Assembly: GCA_965279655.1 (NCBI GenBank) | Contig: OZ257255.1 | Coordinates: forward strand, 2,170,001-2,234,000 | Reading direction: 5' to 3' | Source of the DNA: SCTM01 sp965279655 | GTDB taxonomy: Bacteria > Pseudomonadota > Alphaproteobacteria > Rhodospirillales > Rhodospirillaceae | Length of the DNA: 64,000 bases | Shown: positions 26,705 through 34,567 of the stretch, one piece after another | Layout of the letters: each line of letters begins with the position of its first letter | Numbering within the stretch: position 1 is the stretch's first letter | The notes under the pieces: generated by a model | Told to the model about the DNA's origin: nothing | What the model saw: the letters and a program-made list of their open reading frames with translations, nothing else | Databases searched by the model: none | Position numbers and translations under genes: made by a program

Positions 26705-27021
26705 AGGCGATACCTCGCTCCATTTGCATTTGGACGCTTGTTGGCGCGGTGATTCCACTGATTTGGCTGTGCGAATCATGCAGATACTTAGCGTTCCAAT
26801 ATGAACAGCCGTGGCTCATGCCGCTGCATTTTCTGGTCATAGTTCCAGTCTCGCTTAGTGTCAGTGTAAGCGATCGCGCCTATTGGAATCCGGAGCTAGC
26901 GATAGCCATAGGCTCTCTGATTAACGCGTGCTTCTATGCTCTGCTGGGCAGCGCTATATGGGGTCTCCGGAGGCTCGAGAACAAAGTTAAGTCTCGTCGC
27001 GCCAACAGCGTGGGGACGTGA
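26701..27021 (+). CDS. Small membrane protein, candidate immunity protein
   Basis: The 106-residue protein starts at a GTG that overlaps the stop of the preceding gene (GTGA), so the two are translationally coupled. It has three likely membrane helices (about residues 9-24, 40-58 and 66-88) and a basic C-terminus. No family was recognised. Its sequence is clearly AT-richer than the surrounding genome, like the end of the gene before it. A small membrane protein directly downstream of a periplasm-directed amidase is the expected place for an immunity protein; this role is inferred from position only. Confidence 0.6.
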   Translation: MKAIPRSICIWTLVGAVIPLIWLCESCRYLAFQYEQPWLMPLHFLVIVPVSLSVSVSDRAYWNPELAIAIGSLINACFYALLGSAIWGLRRLENKVKSRRANSVGT

Positions 27022-27085
27022 CAATCCACCAGCCGCTGTTCTCCGGCCCATGCGGCACGGTGCTCGGCGTGCTGATGTCCAAAGA

Positions 27086-28024
27086 TCACTTCGCGGGCAA
27101 TAAAAACCCATACTCGCCGATCGAGGTGAATCCGAGGGCGCGGTAACTGTTCAGGGTCGCCGTGCTGGCCTTGTCGGCCAGCAGGCACGCCTGCTTGAAG
27201 CCGTGGGCCTGGGCAGCCAAGACCGCGCCGGCCACCGCGACGGCGGCGAAGCCCTTGTCCTTCACCAGCGGCGGCGACCAGATGCCGCCGATCTGGATCA
27301 GCCCCTGCACGCCGTATTCGATATAGGCCATGGCCACGATCCGCGATGGGGTCGCCGTGGTTTCAGCGACGTAGAGTGCGGTCTGCGCGATCAGTTGCTC
27401 AAGCTTGGCGCGCACCCGCGCGCGTTGTTCGAGCGATTCCGTGGTGCCCGAGATCTCGGCCTCGCGTGAGGCTTCCCAGGACAAGAGATAGTTCAGATCG
27501 GCGGCCGTCGCGACGCGGTGGCGCGCCTCGCGCCGTTTGACGGAATCGGGAATTTGCAGCTTGCCGATATCGAGCAGGCGCAAGTCGTTCACTTTTCCGA
27601 TCCAGCGCTGGCTGGATAATGGGCCAAGAATATCCGCGGCAGCCTGGACCTGCGGCCATGGCCCCTGGACAAAGGTGACCGGGCGACGGGAGCCCGCCAC
27701 GGCGGCGCGGATCACTTCGCCGAGGGCGCGGGGCGCCTGGAGCATGAGCGCGCCGTTCCAGTAATGGGCGGCGACGGCAAGAATTGTGTCCCTATCCCAG
27801 AGGGCGGCATACGTCCCCTGATAGGGCTGCCCCTGATCAACGATGCCGCCCGATTGCAGATTGGCGCGCATCGCCACGGACGACGCCGCGAAACGGCTGA
27901 GATGGCGATCAAGCGCCGGTTCATCGCCGGGAACGAGAATCCTCAAGTTGGACTGGTCGGATCGTCCCGCCGCGCTCGAAGCGTGGGGCTGTCCTGGTGT
28001 GTGTTGCCCCACAGGCGACCCCAC
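27086..28024 (-). CDS. GNAT-family N-acetyltransferase
   Basis: The 312-residue protein has a variable N-terminal part and a C-terminal GNAT domain. The latter has IQIGGIWSPPLVKDKGFAA with the acetyl-CoA binding turn, then AVLAAQAHGFKQACLLADKA, then TLNSYRALGFTSIGEYGFLL. The start is a GTG at 28024, with AGAGG seven bases upstream. It lies nine bases downstream of the response-regulator gene on the same strand and is likely cotranscribed with it. The acetyl acceptor is unknown. The N-terminal 120 residues may be a degenerate second GNAT unit. Confidence 0.8.
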   Translation of the reverse strand: MGSPVGQHTPGQPHASSAAGRSDQSNLRILVPGDEPALDRHLSRFAASSVAMRANLQSGGIVDQGQPYQGTYAALWDRDTILAVAAHYWNGALMLQAPRALGEVIRAAVAGSRRPVTFVQGPWPQVQAAADILGPLSSQRWIGKVNDLRLLDIGKLQIPDSVKRREARHRVATAADLNYLLSWEASREAEISGTTESLEQRARVRAKLEQLIAQTALYVAETTATPSRIVAMAYIEYGVQGLIQIGGIWSPPLVKDKGFAAVAVAGAVLAAQAHGFKQACLLADKASTATLNSYRALGFTSIGEYGFLLPAK

Positions 28025-28033
28025 CGCGAACCT

Positions 28034-28942
28034 CTACGACGCGACCGCAGTCGGCGGACTCATCTTCGCCGTCTTGGCGAGTTCGAACGCCCTGGTGAGT
28101 TTCTGAATGATGCCGAGCTGCCCACTCGTCGGATTTTCGTAGATTTCCGCCATCTCCTCGACCTGACGCGCCATCTGCTTACATATCTGCGCGAGATCCG
28201 GCTGGTCGATAGACCCGGCGGTATTGGCGGCATCTTCCAAGACACCGACGAGGATGAGGATTCGCTCTTCCAGGTCCTTGTCGATCTTCCGTTCCTGGTA
28301 CGCCTTGAGAATGAGGCCGCACACCCAGCCCAGCTTGAGGCCGTGGCTGTCCAGCCGCGCGGCCATCACGTCGTTCATGTTCAGTTCGACCGCCTTGCCG
28401 AGCTCAGCGGCGCTGAGCGCCTTGCCGTCAACCTTGGCCTGGAACGTGTTGACCACGTTGAGCTGCCGAATATTGGACGGGCGGGTATCGTCGGCCTTGC
28501 GCCGCTCCGGCCCGAGGTAGTCGTTTGTGACGATGAACGGCTGTCGATTGCTCGACAGACGCCCCACCCGCTCCAGCAACTTGGCAGGCGCCACCGGCTT
28601 GATCATGACGTCGTCGGCGCCCGACATGATCGCGCGCTTCACCATGCCTTCCGCCTCGCCCACCATCAGGCTGATCACCATGAAGGGGTTCTGGCCGATC
28701 TTGAAATGGCGAATGTCGCGCACCGCATCGAACAACGCCGGGCCGATGCTATCGCCTGCGATCAGAAGATCGGGCGGCGCTTCCCTGATGGCGGTGAGCA
28801 TGTCCTCGAGGCGGGCGAATGTGCGCGTACGCCGCATGCCGTAGTCGCGCATGATGCTGCGCATGCCTTCGCGAACCTGGTCGTTGGGTTCGCCGAGGTA
28901 GACCTCGACGTCAGCGAGCTTGTCTTTGCCGAAGGTTTTCAT
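28034..28942 (-). CDS. Receiver-domain (CheY-like) protein with a helical C-terminal region
   Basis: I chose the ATG at 28942, giving 302 residues; a TTG 33 bases upstream is possible. Residues 10-130 resemble a receiver domain. VEVYLGEPN opens it, Asp64 in DLLIAGDSIGP is the likely phosphoacceptor with one extra residue before it, and Lys115 in DDVMIKP is the conserved lysine. The C-terminal 170 residues are mostly helical and contain no DNA-binding or enzymatic output domain that I recognise. No histidine kinase lies nearby. It probably works by protein contact. The GNAT gene follows after nine bases. Confidence 0.8.
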   Translation of the reverse strand: MKTFGKDKLADVEVYLGEPNDQVREGMRSIMRDYGMRRTRTFARLEDMLTAIREAPPDLLIAGDSIGPALFDAVRDIRHFKIGQNPFMVISLMVGEAEGMVKRAIMSGADDVMIKPVAPAKLLERVGRLSSNRQPFIVTNDYLGPERRKADDTRPSNIRQLNVVNTFQAKVDGKALSAAELGKAVELNMNDVMAARLDSHGLKLGWVCGLILKAYQERKIDKDLEERILILVGVLEDAANTAGSIDQPDLAQICKQMARQVEEMAEIYENPTSGQLGIIQKLTRAFELAKTAKMSPPTAVAS

Positions 28943-29267
28943 GGACCGCGTGCCCGCAGGCACTCCCCTCAACAACCGTTACGCGCGAGAGAGGAACGTA
29001 AGCTTGGTGCACGCCCAAATGCCAGATTAATCCGCATGAGTTGAATATTTCAGGCTTGTTTCAAGCCTTTCCGCGGAGCGGAATTATCCACAGGAGACTC
29101 GCCGAGGATGCGCGGAAGCCAACCAACCCCCTGAGACAGATCGCTTGAGGTATCTGTCGATTGATGGCGAAAAGCCAACGGACGCCCCGTAAGGGCGAGC
29201 GCAAGCGAGTGTAATGTCCGCGCAAACGATGCGCCGTCATCACTGATCCGATCTGGGCCGTCGAACC
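28943..29267. other. Intergenic region of 325 bases with short hairpins
   Basis: This gap lies upstream of the receiver-domain gene and downstream of the beta-propeller/cytochrome gene. It has a 7-base-pair hairpin at 29052-29068 (AGGCTTG, TTT, CAAGCCT), a perfect DnaA-box sequence at 29084-29092 and a 7-base-pair hairpin at 29135-29158. No open frame in it looks real. A small RNA is possible but unsupported. Confidence 0.4.
29084..29092 (+). promoter_or_regulatory. Perfect DnaA-box sequence
   Basis: TTATCCACA matches the DnaA-box consensus exactly and lies in non-coding DNA. It is single, not part of a cluster, so an origin is unlikely. A second copy lies at 33579-33587. Binding by DnaA is inferred from the consensus only. 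Confidence 0.4.
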
Positions 29268-31139
29268 CTAGTCAGCGAGCCGGCTGTTCTCCGGCGCCAG
29301 CGGGGTCGCGCTCGGCGTGCCGACATCCTCCGGTCGCTTGCCCGCCATCTTGACCTCCGCGACCTCGGGATTCTGCACGACGTTCTTGCTCATCTTCACC
29401 GCGCCGGTGACCGGCGTGCCGGGGCCCTTGTACTTGGCGATGTAGTTCATGGAGCTTTGCGCCGAGTAGTACGCGCCGAGGGTGGGCATCTTATCCATGT
29501 CGGGATAGAGCACCGCCGCCGCGCCGCCGTAGCCGCTGGTGGAGCCGGCGTAGCGCGGCGTGTACCAGATCGCGTTATCCTTGGTGATACTGACCTTCGG
29601 CTGGTCGGTACGCTCCGGCAGCGGATAGACCGTGAACTTCTTGGCCTTCTGGTCGTATTTCACAAAGTAGTTGTCGCAGGACGACCAGATGTTGTCCTGC
29701 TCGTCCGGCCACGCGTCGTAGGGATTGGAGAACTCCACCGGGAGTTCGAACTCCTCCATCGCGCCTGTGGTCGGATTGAGGTGGCCGAGCTTGCCCTTCT
29801 TGCCGACCGTGCCGTAGACGCCATACCAGATCGTGTCGTCGTTGCCGACGCCGAGGCGGCGCATCTGCGCGGGCGCGCTCTTCACCTTGAACTTGGTGAA
29901 TTTCTTCGTCTCCGGATCGTAACGGACGACGTGAGAGTCGTGATACTCGACGTACCAGACCTTGTCCTTGTGATCGATCACCAAACCATAGGGACGCCCG
30001 CGCGCGCCCGGCGTGTCGTAGAAGTCGATCGTGTCGGTGGCGCGCTTCCAATGGCCGAGGCGATTGCCGGTGAGCATCGAGAACCACAGATCGCCCTTGG
30101 AGTTGAACACCGGCGTGTGGCCCTGCATGCCGAGTTCGTTGATCGGGTAGACGTCCCACTTGCCGGTCTTGGGATCGAGGTGGGCGAGATTGACGTTACG
30201 GCCGGACCACCACACCGTGCCGTCCGTATCGACGGTGAGACCGTGCGGCGAACTGCGCGCGCTGGGCGTCGGATAATCGGTCTGCTCACCGGTGCGCGGA
30301 TCCACCTTGACGATCGCGGGGCGCCGGCCGCGATCGGTGACGTAGACGTTGCCGTCCTTGTCGAAGTGGGTCTCCTGCGTCCAGCGGTTCGGCGCCTCCT
30401 TGGTGTTGAGGAAGCGGTACTCGATGTACATCGCCTTTGCCAAAGCGGCCTTGTCGAGTTCCGGCTGCTTCTCCATCGCGACGACGCGCGGCGTGGACTC
30501 AGGGCCGAAGTTCTTCACCAGGTAGTCGACCAGCACTTGCCGGTCGTTGCCCTTGAGGCGCTCCGGATCGAACGGCGACGCGGCTGAGATGATCCCCATG
30601 CCTTGGTACGTGGGTTCCTTGATCATACGGTCGACGGCCACGTTCCAGCCTTCCGCGTCGAGGACTTTGACCGACAGGAAGTTCACGCCGTGACAGACGA
30701 TGCAGGTGCGCTCGACGATGTCGCGGCCCGGCCCAGGCGGATAGATCGTGTCGTAGGGCTCGACCTTCTCGTCCTTGTTGAAGGTGGCGCCGCCGACGTA
30801 GTCGGGCTTCGCGGGGACGACTTTGGGCGTGAGATCGGCTTTCACGTGCACGCCCGCGGTCACTTCGACCTTGACCGGATCGAGTTCAAGGCCGTCCGTG
30901 CGCAGCGTGATCTCGTAGCTGCCGGGCAGCAGATTGACGGCGCGGTACTTGCCGTCGACGGCGAACACCGCGTAGCCCATCTTCCGCGCCGCGTTGTAGG
31001 CGTAGACGCGCACGATCAGTTTGTCTTTCGGCGCGGCGACTGTGCCGGACAGTTGCGCCAAGCCGGGCAGAAGGTCCGCGTGGGCGGCTCCCGCGACAAG
31101 GCAAAGGGCAACCGCGAGCCGTACCCAAGAACGCGCCAT
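29268..31139 (-). CDS. Secreted beta-propeller (Vgb-like) protein with carboxypeptidase-regulatory and cytochrome c segments
   Basis: The 623-residue protein has four parts. Residues 1-21 are a signal peptide. Residues 25-105 are a carboxypeptidase-regulatory-like beta domain (LSGTVAAPKDKLIVRVYA, VNLLPGSYEITL). A single heme c site lies at Cys146-Cys149-His150 (ERTCIVCHGVNF). Residues 245-560 are NHL/streptogramin-lyase-like propeller repeats with recurring D-x-D-G-x-V-W and HGLTVD motifs. True virginiamycin B lyases lack a heme segment, so this is more likely a periplasmic redox or alcohol-oxidation-associated protein. The gene stands alone, with no oxidase or electron-transfer partner beside it. 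The function is open. Confidence 0.82.
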   Translation of the reverse strand: MARSWVRLAVALCLVAGAAHADLLPGLAQLSGTVAAPKDKLIVRVYAYNAARKMGYAVFAVDGKYRAVNLLPGSYEITLRTDGLELDPVKVEVTAGVHVKADLTPKVVPAKPDYVGGATFNKDEKVEPYDTIYPPGPGRDIVERTCIVCHGVNFLSVKVLDAEGWNVAVDRMIKEPTYQGMGIISAASPFDPERLKGNDRQVLVDYLVKNFGPESTPRVVAMEKQPELDKAALAKAMYIEYRFLNTKEAPNRWTQETHFDKDGNVYVTDRGRRPAIVKVDPRTGEQTDYPTPSARSSPHGLTVDTDGTVWWSGRNVNLAHLDPKTGKWDVYPINELGMQGHTPVFNSKGDLWFSMLTGNRLGHWKRATDTIDFYDTPGARGRPYGLVIDHKDKVWYVEYHDSHVVRYDPETKKFTKFKVKSAPAQMRRLGVGNDDTIWYGVYGTVGKKGKLGHLNPTTGAMEEFELPVEFSNPYDAWPDEQDNIWSSCDNYFVKYDQKAKKFTVYPLPERTDQPKVSITKDNAIWYTPRYAGSTSGYGGAAAVLYPDMDKMPTLGAYYSAQSSMNYIAKYKGPGTPVTGAVKMSKNVVQNPEVAEVKMAGKRPEDVGTPSATPLAPENSRLAD

Positions 31140-31244
31140 CGAATCCTCCCGATCCAGATGGCGGCAGTATAGCCCGCACCCCGTTCCCCCGACGGCGCGA
31201 AAACCCCTCTCCTCAGGCAGCGGACATTTTCCTCAAAACGCGAA

Positions 31245-31273
31245 CGCCCGCGGTCGAGTACCGACCGCGGGCG
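31245..31273 (-). terminator. Probable intrinsic terminator of the RcnB-like gene
   Basis: A perfect 12-base-pair stem (CGCCCGCGGTCG at 31245-31256 with its complement at 31262-31273) encloses a 5-base loop. Read on the minus strand it lies 26 bases after the RcnB-like stop and is followed by TTCGCGTTTTGAGG. The T tract is interrupted, so efficiency is uncertain. Confidence 0.6.
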
Positions 31274-31299
31274 CCGAAGTGTCGCGATAACGAAGTGCG

Positions 31300-32151
31300 T
31301 TAGTCGATCATCGCCCAGCTGCCGTCCGGCTGCTGGCAGGCGCGGCCGCGGGCTTCTTCACGGCGACCGTTGATCCAGACTTCCTGGCTGTAGACGCTGC
31401 AGCGGAAGTCGTCTTCGTCCTTGTAGTAGTCGATGACGTGCAGCTTGCCGCGGTTACCGTTGTCCGGGTTGCGCCATTCAAAGTCCGCGCCCTTGCGACC
31501 GGAGTTGAAGCCTTCGTTGTAGCTGCGATAGGCGTAGCCGCGATCCTCGCAGTCCATCTTGGCGGTCAACGCGGCACCGATCGCGCCGCCGGCAATCACG
31601 CCGGCGACAGTAGCGCCCGTCTTGTCGCGACGGCCACCGGCCGCATTGCCGAGCAAGCCACCGAGCACCGCACCGACGATGGCGCCGGCCGGATCGACCT
31701 GACGCTTACACTGGGTGTAGGTCGGGTCGTTCTGGACGGTGTAGGCGTGGCCATACCGGGCACGCCAACGGTCTTCCCGATTGTCGGGGAATTTCGGCGG
31801 CGGCGGCGGCGGCGGCGGGGCATAGATGCCGGCCGACCGGATGTCGACCACCACCCAGCCGCCCCGGGTCAGGTAGTAGTTGTCGTCAACCATCACCCAG
31901 CGATGGCCGCGCGGCGGTTGGCTCAGGTGCGCGCGCCGCCAGTCGGAAACGACGTAGCGGTTGCCGCGGAACTGGGGCGGCACGCGGTCGCCGCGCTCCC
32001 AGCGGGGTCCACCGCGGCGTCCATCGCGGTCGCCATCGCGATCCCGTTCGAACCGTTCATTGCGGTTGTTATCGCGGTCATTGCGTTGGGCAAAGCTTGG
32101 CTGCGCGGCCAGGACCGACAGGGCGCACATACCGATAATAATTGCTTTCAT
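31300..32151 (-). CDS. RcnB-like secreted protein fused to a glycine-zipper segment
   Basis: The start is the ATG at 32151 with GGAGAA five bases upstream; earlier in-frame codons are not supported. The 283-residue protein has a signal peptide ending SFAQR, then an Arg/Asp-rich stretch (residues 23-60). An RcnB-type motif follows (RYVVSDWRRAHLSQPPRGHR, then WVMVDDNYYL). Next come a run of eight prolines encoded by a pure CGG repeat near 31795-31818 and a glycine-zipper pair (GAIVGAVLGGLLGNAAGG and GAIGAAL). The C-terminal part has four Cys residues. RcnB is a periplasmic metal-homeostasis protein, but here the glycine zipper suggests outer-membrane association. The precise role is unknown. 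Confidence 0.78.
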   Translation of the reverse strand: MKAIIIGMCALSVLAAQPSFAQRNDRDNNRNERFERDRDGDRDGRRGGPRWERGDRVPPQFRGNRYVVSDWRRAHLSQPPRGHRWVMVDDNYYLTRGGWVVVDIRSAGIYAPPPPPPPPKFPDNREDRWRARYGHAYTVQNDPTYTQCKRQVDPAGAIVGAVLGGLLGNAAGGRRDKTGATVAGVIAGGAIGAALTAKMDCEDRGYAYRSYNEGFNSGRKGADFEWRNPDNGNRGKLHVIDYYKDEDDFRCSVYSQEVWINGRREEARGRACQQPDGSWAMID

Positions 32152-32264
32152 TGGCGTTCTCCGCGGATGGGGCCCCGCAAGGGTTGCGGGACAAACTCGT
32201 GGTGCATCCGCAGGCCTAAACGCCGTGCGGCCCGCTGCGTTGCGATTCTGGCGCAAAAGCAAGA

Positions 32265-32292
32265 AACGCCCCGCGATCTCCGGCGGGGCGTT
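32265..32292 (-). terminator. Intrinsic terminator of the 89-residue membrane protein gene
   Basis: AACGCCCCGC pairs with GCGGGGCGTT (10 base pairs, 8-base loop). On the minus strand it is followed by TCTTGCTTTTGC and lies about 55 bases after the stop of the small membrane protein gene. Its stem is nearly the same as those of the triple array at 32778-32889. Confidence 0.7.
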
Positions 32293-32347
32293 CCTGGGTT
32301 CGGCGCGAATGGCGGCGCTTTCTGCCGCCACTTCCGCCGGGAGAGTC

Positions 32348-32617
32348 TTAGGACCGGTCCTCTTGGACCCGGGGCATGACCTGGGATACGCGCGGCAAAG
32401 CGATGGAGGCGTTCTGTGCGGCGGCCGGGGTTTCGACGCCGCTACGGGACACGGCGAACGTGGGGATCGCGGTGTCGAGCGCGATGTAGAAGATGCCGGC
32501 CAGGAGCCCCAGGCCGACCACGGCCAGCCACAGGGTCTCCGTGGCGGTTCCGGCGATCTGGGTGCATGGCGTCAGGACCTCTTCAAGGGTCGGCTTGGTG
32601 TTATCGGCGGCACTCAC
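32348..32617 (-). CDS. Small single-pass membrane protein of unknown function
   Basis: The 89-residue protein begins at a GTG preceded by GGGAGGA at a 7-base spacing, a strong ribosome site. It has one membrane helix at about residues 28-47 (LWLAVVGLGLLAGIFYIAL), a short acidic N-terminus and a Ser/Ala/Val-rich C-terminal tail. It matches no family I know. It is closed by its own terminator at 32265-32292 and appears to be a single-gene unit. Confidence 0.6.
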   Translation of the reverse strand: MSAADNTKPTLEEVLTPCTQIAGTATETLWLAVVGLGLLAGIFYIALDTAIPTFAVSRSGVETPAAAQNASIALPRVSQVMPRVQEDRS

Positions 32618-32777
32618 AGAAGCGTCCTCCCGGTGTTTCGATACGGCCGACCATACGGGTCCCGTGGCGCATTCGCACGTCAGCGAAGGACTTAACCACT
32701 AGGGGCAAAGGTATGAGTTCCTGCGCCCCTTTATCCAAAAGGCGTAGAGACGCCCCAGTCCGCGCTCAAAGAAGAAT

Positions 32778-32889
32778 GCCCCGCCGTTACCGGCGGGGCG
32801 CCCAGCTATCTAAAGAAAAACGCCCGCCGTTACCGGCGGGGCGCCCAACTGTTTAAAGAAAAACGCCCCGCCGTTACCGGCGGGGCGTT
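32778..32889 (-). repeat. Three tandem near-identical intrinsic terminators
   Basis: Three hairpins with the same core (GCCCCGCCGTTACCGGCGGGGC on the plus strand would be the full form) stand at 32778-32799, 32821-32842 and 32862-32889, with a period of about 43 bases. The spacers share TAAAGAAAAA. On the minus strand each stem is followed by a T-rich tail (GCGTTTTTCTTT for the first two met by RNA polymerase), so each is an intrinsic terminator read from the HU gene. The middle copy has lost one C in one arm; the last one met has a weaker ATTCTTCTTT tail. The rest of the 523-base gap 32618-33140 shows no gene. Confidence 0.85.
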
Positions 32890-33140
32890 GGTCTTGGTGG
32901 CCTCTTTGTGCGGCGCCGCGGCCTGAAGTTGGGGGCCGCCGCCGGGAATCTCCTAGGACATCCGCGCGGACCGTGAGGTCCGGGTCAACCCTTGATGTCC
33001 AACCGAATCCCCAAGCCGCAATCGTGTTGAGTGAATGCGGATTTTGCCACGCAATTCGGGAGCACGATAAGTGAAACCCCCGGCCGGATCGTTAAACCCC
33101 CTGCCCGCCCGGACCGATCGGCCCCGGCGGGAAGTATAAG

Positions 33141-33443
33141 TTAAACGGCTTCCTTGAGCTCTTTCGCAGCCCGGAAGGCGACCTTCTTGCTCGCCTTGAT
33201 CTTGATGGCTTCGCCGGTCGCCGGATTGCGGCCCATGCGGGCGGCGCGCTTGCGGACCTGCAGGATGCCAAGGCCGCCGATGCGGATCTTGTCGCCCTTC
33301 TTGAGGTGCTTCGTCACGAGACCGACCAGGCTGGTCAGCATTTCGATGGACTGCTTCTTCGGCACTTCGTGGGTGTCCGCGAGGGCGGCAGCGAGGTGCT
33401 TCAGGGTAACGACGGTTTGCTTTGCAGCAGCTTTAGTGGCCAT
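33141..33443 (-). CDS. HU-family DNA-binding protein
   Basis: The 100-residue protein starts at the ATG at 33443 with GGAG upstream; a longer frame to 33539 has no supporting site. It has the HU/IHF fold: two N-terminal helices (LKHLAAALADTHEVPKKQSI), a dimer strand with IGGLGILQVRKRAARMGR, and the beta-arm signature GRNPATGE with the Pro that intercalates into DNA, followed by IKIKASKKVAFRA. The first ten residues are Ala/Lys-rich, an extension seen in many alphaproteobacterial and related HU proteins. It bends and packages DNA. Three terminators lie downstream and a DnaA-box sequence upstream. Confidence 0.93.
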   Translation of the reverse strand: MATKAAAKQTVVTLKHLAAALADTHEVPKKQSIEMLTSLVGLVTKHLKKGDKIRIGGLGILQVRKRAARMGRNPATGEAIKIKASKKVAFRAAKELKEAV

Positions 33444-33578
33444 TTCACTCTCCACGTTTATAGAACGCGACGCATCCGGTTCTTCGAACACGCGACCTCG
33501 TCGCGCGCAAAGAGAATCATATGAGTCCGAATGATGCAAGGCTCGACACGTCGGAAACCAGCTATTCTAGCGGGTTTC

Positions 33579-33587
33579 TGTGGATAA
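33579..33587 (-). promoter_or_regulatory. Perfect DnaA-box sequence upstream of the HU gene
   Basis: TGTGGATAA is the exact reverse complement of the DnaA-box consensus. It lies in the 234-base gap between the HU gene and the divergent secreted protein gene, 136 bases upstream of the HU start. A role in tying HU expression to replication is only a suggestion. Confidence 0.4.
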
Positions 33588-33677
33588 CTCCTCTGCGGAC
33601 GCCCGTGGCGCAGGCGTTTCTACGCTCCGCGAGATATGCAACACTCAATTTAGCACCTTCGGAAGCGGAGAATCGGA

Positions 33678-34364
33678 ATGCGCATTTCAGGAGTCGCGAC
33701 GGCGTTGGGCGTCGTTGCCGGATGTCTGTTCGCGTTGGCGGGACCTGCCGCGGCGGACCTTGCCAAGACCACAGACACCTTTTGCGGCGACCTTCAGCGC
33801 AGCGTGACCGGGGCCACGGTGCCCGCCGCCACCTTCGTCCACCCCGACTATGACTCCTTCAAGGCCTCCAAGGCAGAGGTGAAGCCCCTGCGGACGGAGC
33901 AGTTCGTGGTTTACGAGGATGCGGCAAAGCAGCTGCCCAAGCTGGTTTCCTGCAAGCTCAAGAGCGCGGACATCATCATCAAGGAATACGGCGCGCAAGC
34001 CGCCAAGGACGGCCCCGCGGCCTGCAGCGACATCCATCGCCAGATGCTGGGCGCGGTCACCGCCGGAATGAGCGCCACGGACCGGGCCGCCTTGAAGATC
34101 GACCCGGCGAAGATCGTGTTCGATGAAGATGAGCAGTCGCGCACCGGCGACGGCTGGGTGAAGCCATTCGACGCCGCCTACACGGACGGCAAAGGCGCGC
34201 TGCACTTGAAGGGCAAGCTCCTGCGAGTGGACTGGAACAACAAGCTCTACGCCATGATGCCTGACCGCATCCGGGGCACGCTGTACTGCCACCTCGTCGC
34301 GCCCGAGTACGCCAGGCGCCTGATCACCGGCGCCATCGCCGCGCCGCCGCCCACCGCAGACTGA
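33678..34364 (+). CDS. Secreted protein of unknown function
   Basis: The 228-residue protein starts at the ATG at 33678 with GGAGA upstream. A signal peptide ends at GPAAAD. The mature chain has four Cys residues (near 36, 92, 116 and 205) that could form two disulfides, and mixed helical and strand content without an internal repeat. I recognise no family. It stands alone, with about 200 bases on each side. It ends shortly before the hopanoid cluster begins, but nothing ties it to that pathway. Confidence 0.72.
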   Translation: MRISGVATALGVVAGCLFALAGPAAADLAKTTDTFCGDLQRSVTGATVPAATFVHPDYDSFKASKAEVKPLRTEQFVVYEDAAKQLPKLVSCKLKSADIIIKEYGAQAAKDGPAACSDIHRQMLGAVTAGMSATDRAALKIDPAKIVFDEDEQSRTGDGWVKPFDAAYTDGKGALHLKGKLLRVDWNNKLYAMMPDRIRGTLYCHLVAPEYARRLITGAIAAPPPTAD

Positions 34365-34567
34365 GGTTACCAGCCCCGCAATGTCGCAAGCCCACACACA
34401 GACATCGGCCGCGTTGCAGAAGGGCAACAGAACCACACGTTGAAGACACGGGGTTGGTCCGCCGGGGTTCGCCTCCTAACGTCTTCTATGGTACCTAACG
34501 TGCGGGTTTCGGGGGTATCCGGGCGCGGGGGCGCGCGGACTTAATCTAGGCGGCGGAGCGATCGCCA

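Noticed and set aside
25763..27021. A prophage remnant
   Set aside because: Apart from the phage-tail-like module inside one protein, there is no integrase, capsid, portal or lysis gene in the surrounding sequence.
29061..29243. A 60-residue minus-strand open frame in the gap upstream of the receiver-domain gene
   Set aside because: No ribosome site or domain pattern; the region looks regulatory with small hairpins.
28943..29267. Possible 6S or SRP-type RNA in the gap
   Set aside because: I could not find the conserved core of either RNA; only short 7-base-pair hairpins are visible.
32778..32889. Possible CRISPR array
   Set aside because: The three repeats are perfect or near-perfect hairpins with T tails, the spacers are almost identical, and no cas gene is near. 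Tandem terminators explain them better.
29084..33587. Replication origin suggested by DnaA boxes and HU
   Set aside because: Only two single boxes 4.5 kb apart, no AT-rich unwinding region and no dnaA, dnaN, hemE or parAB genes.
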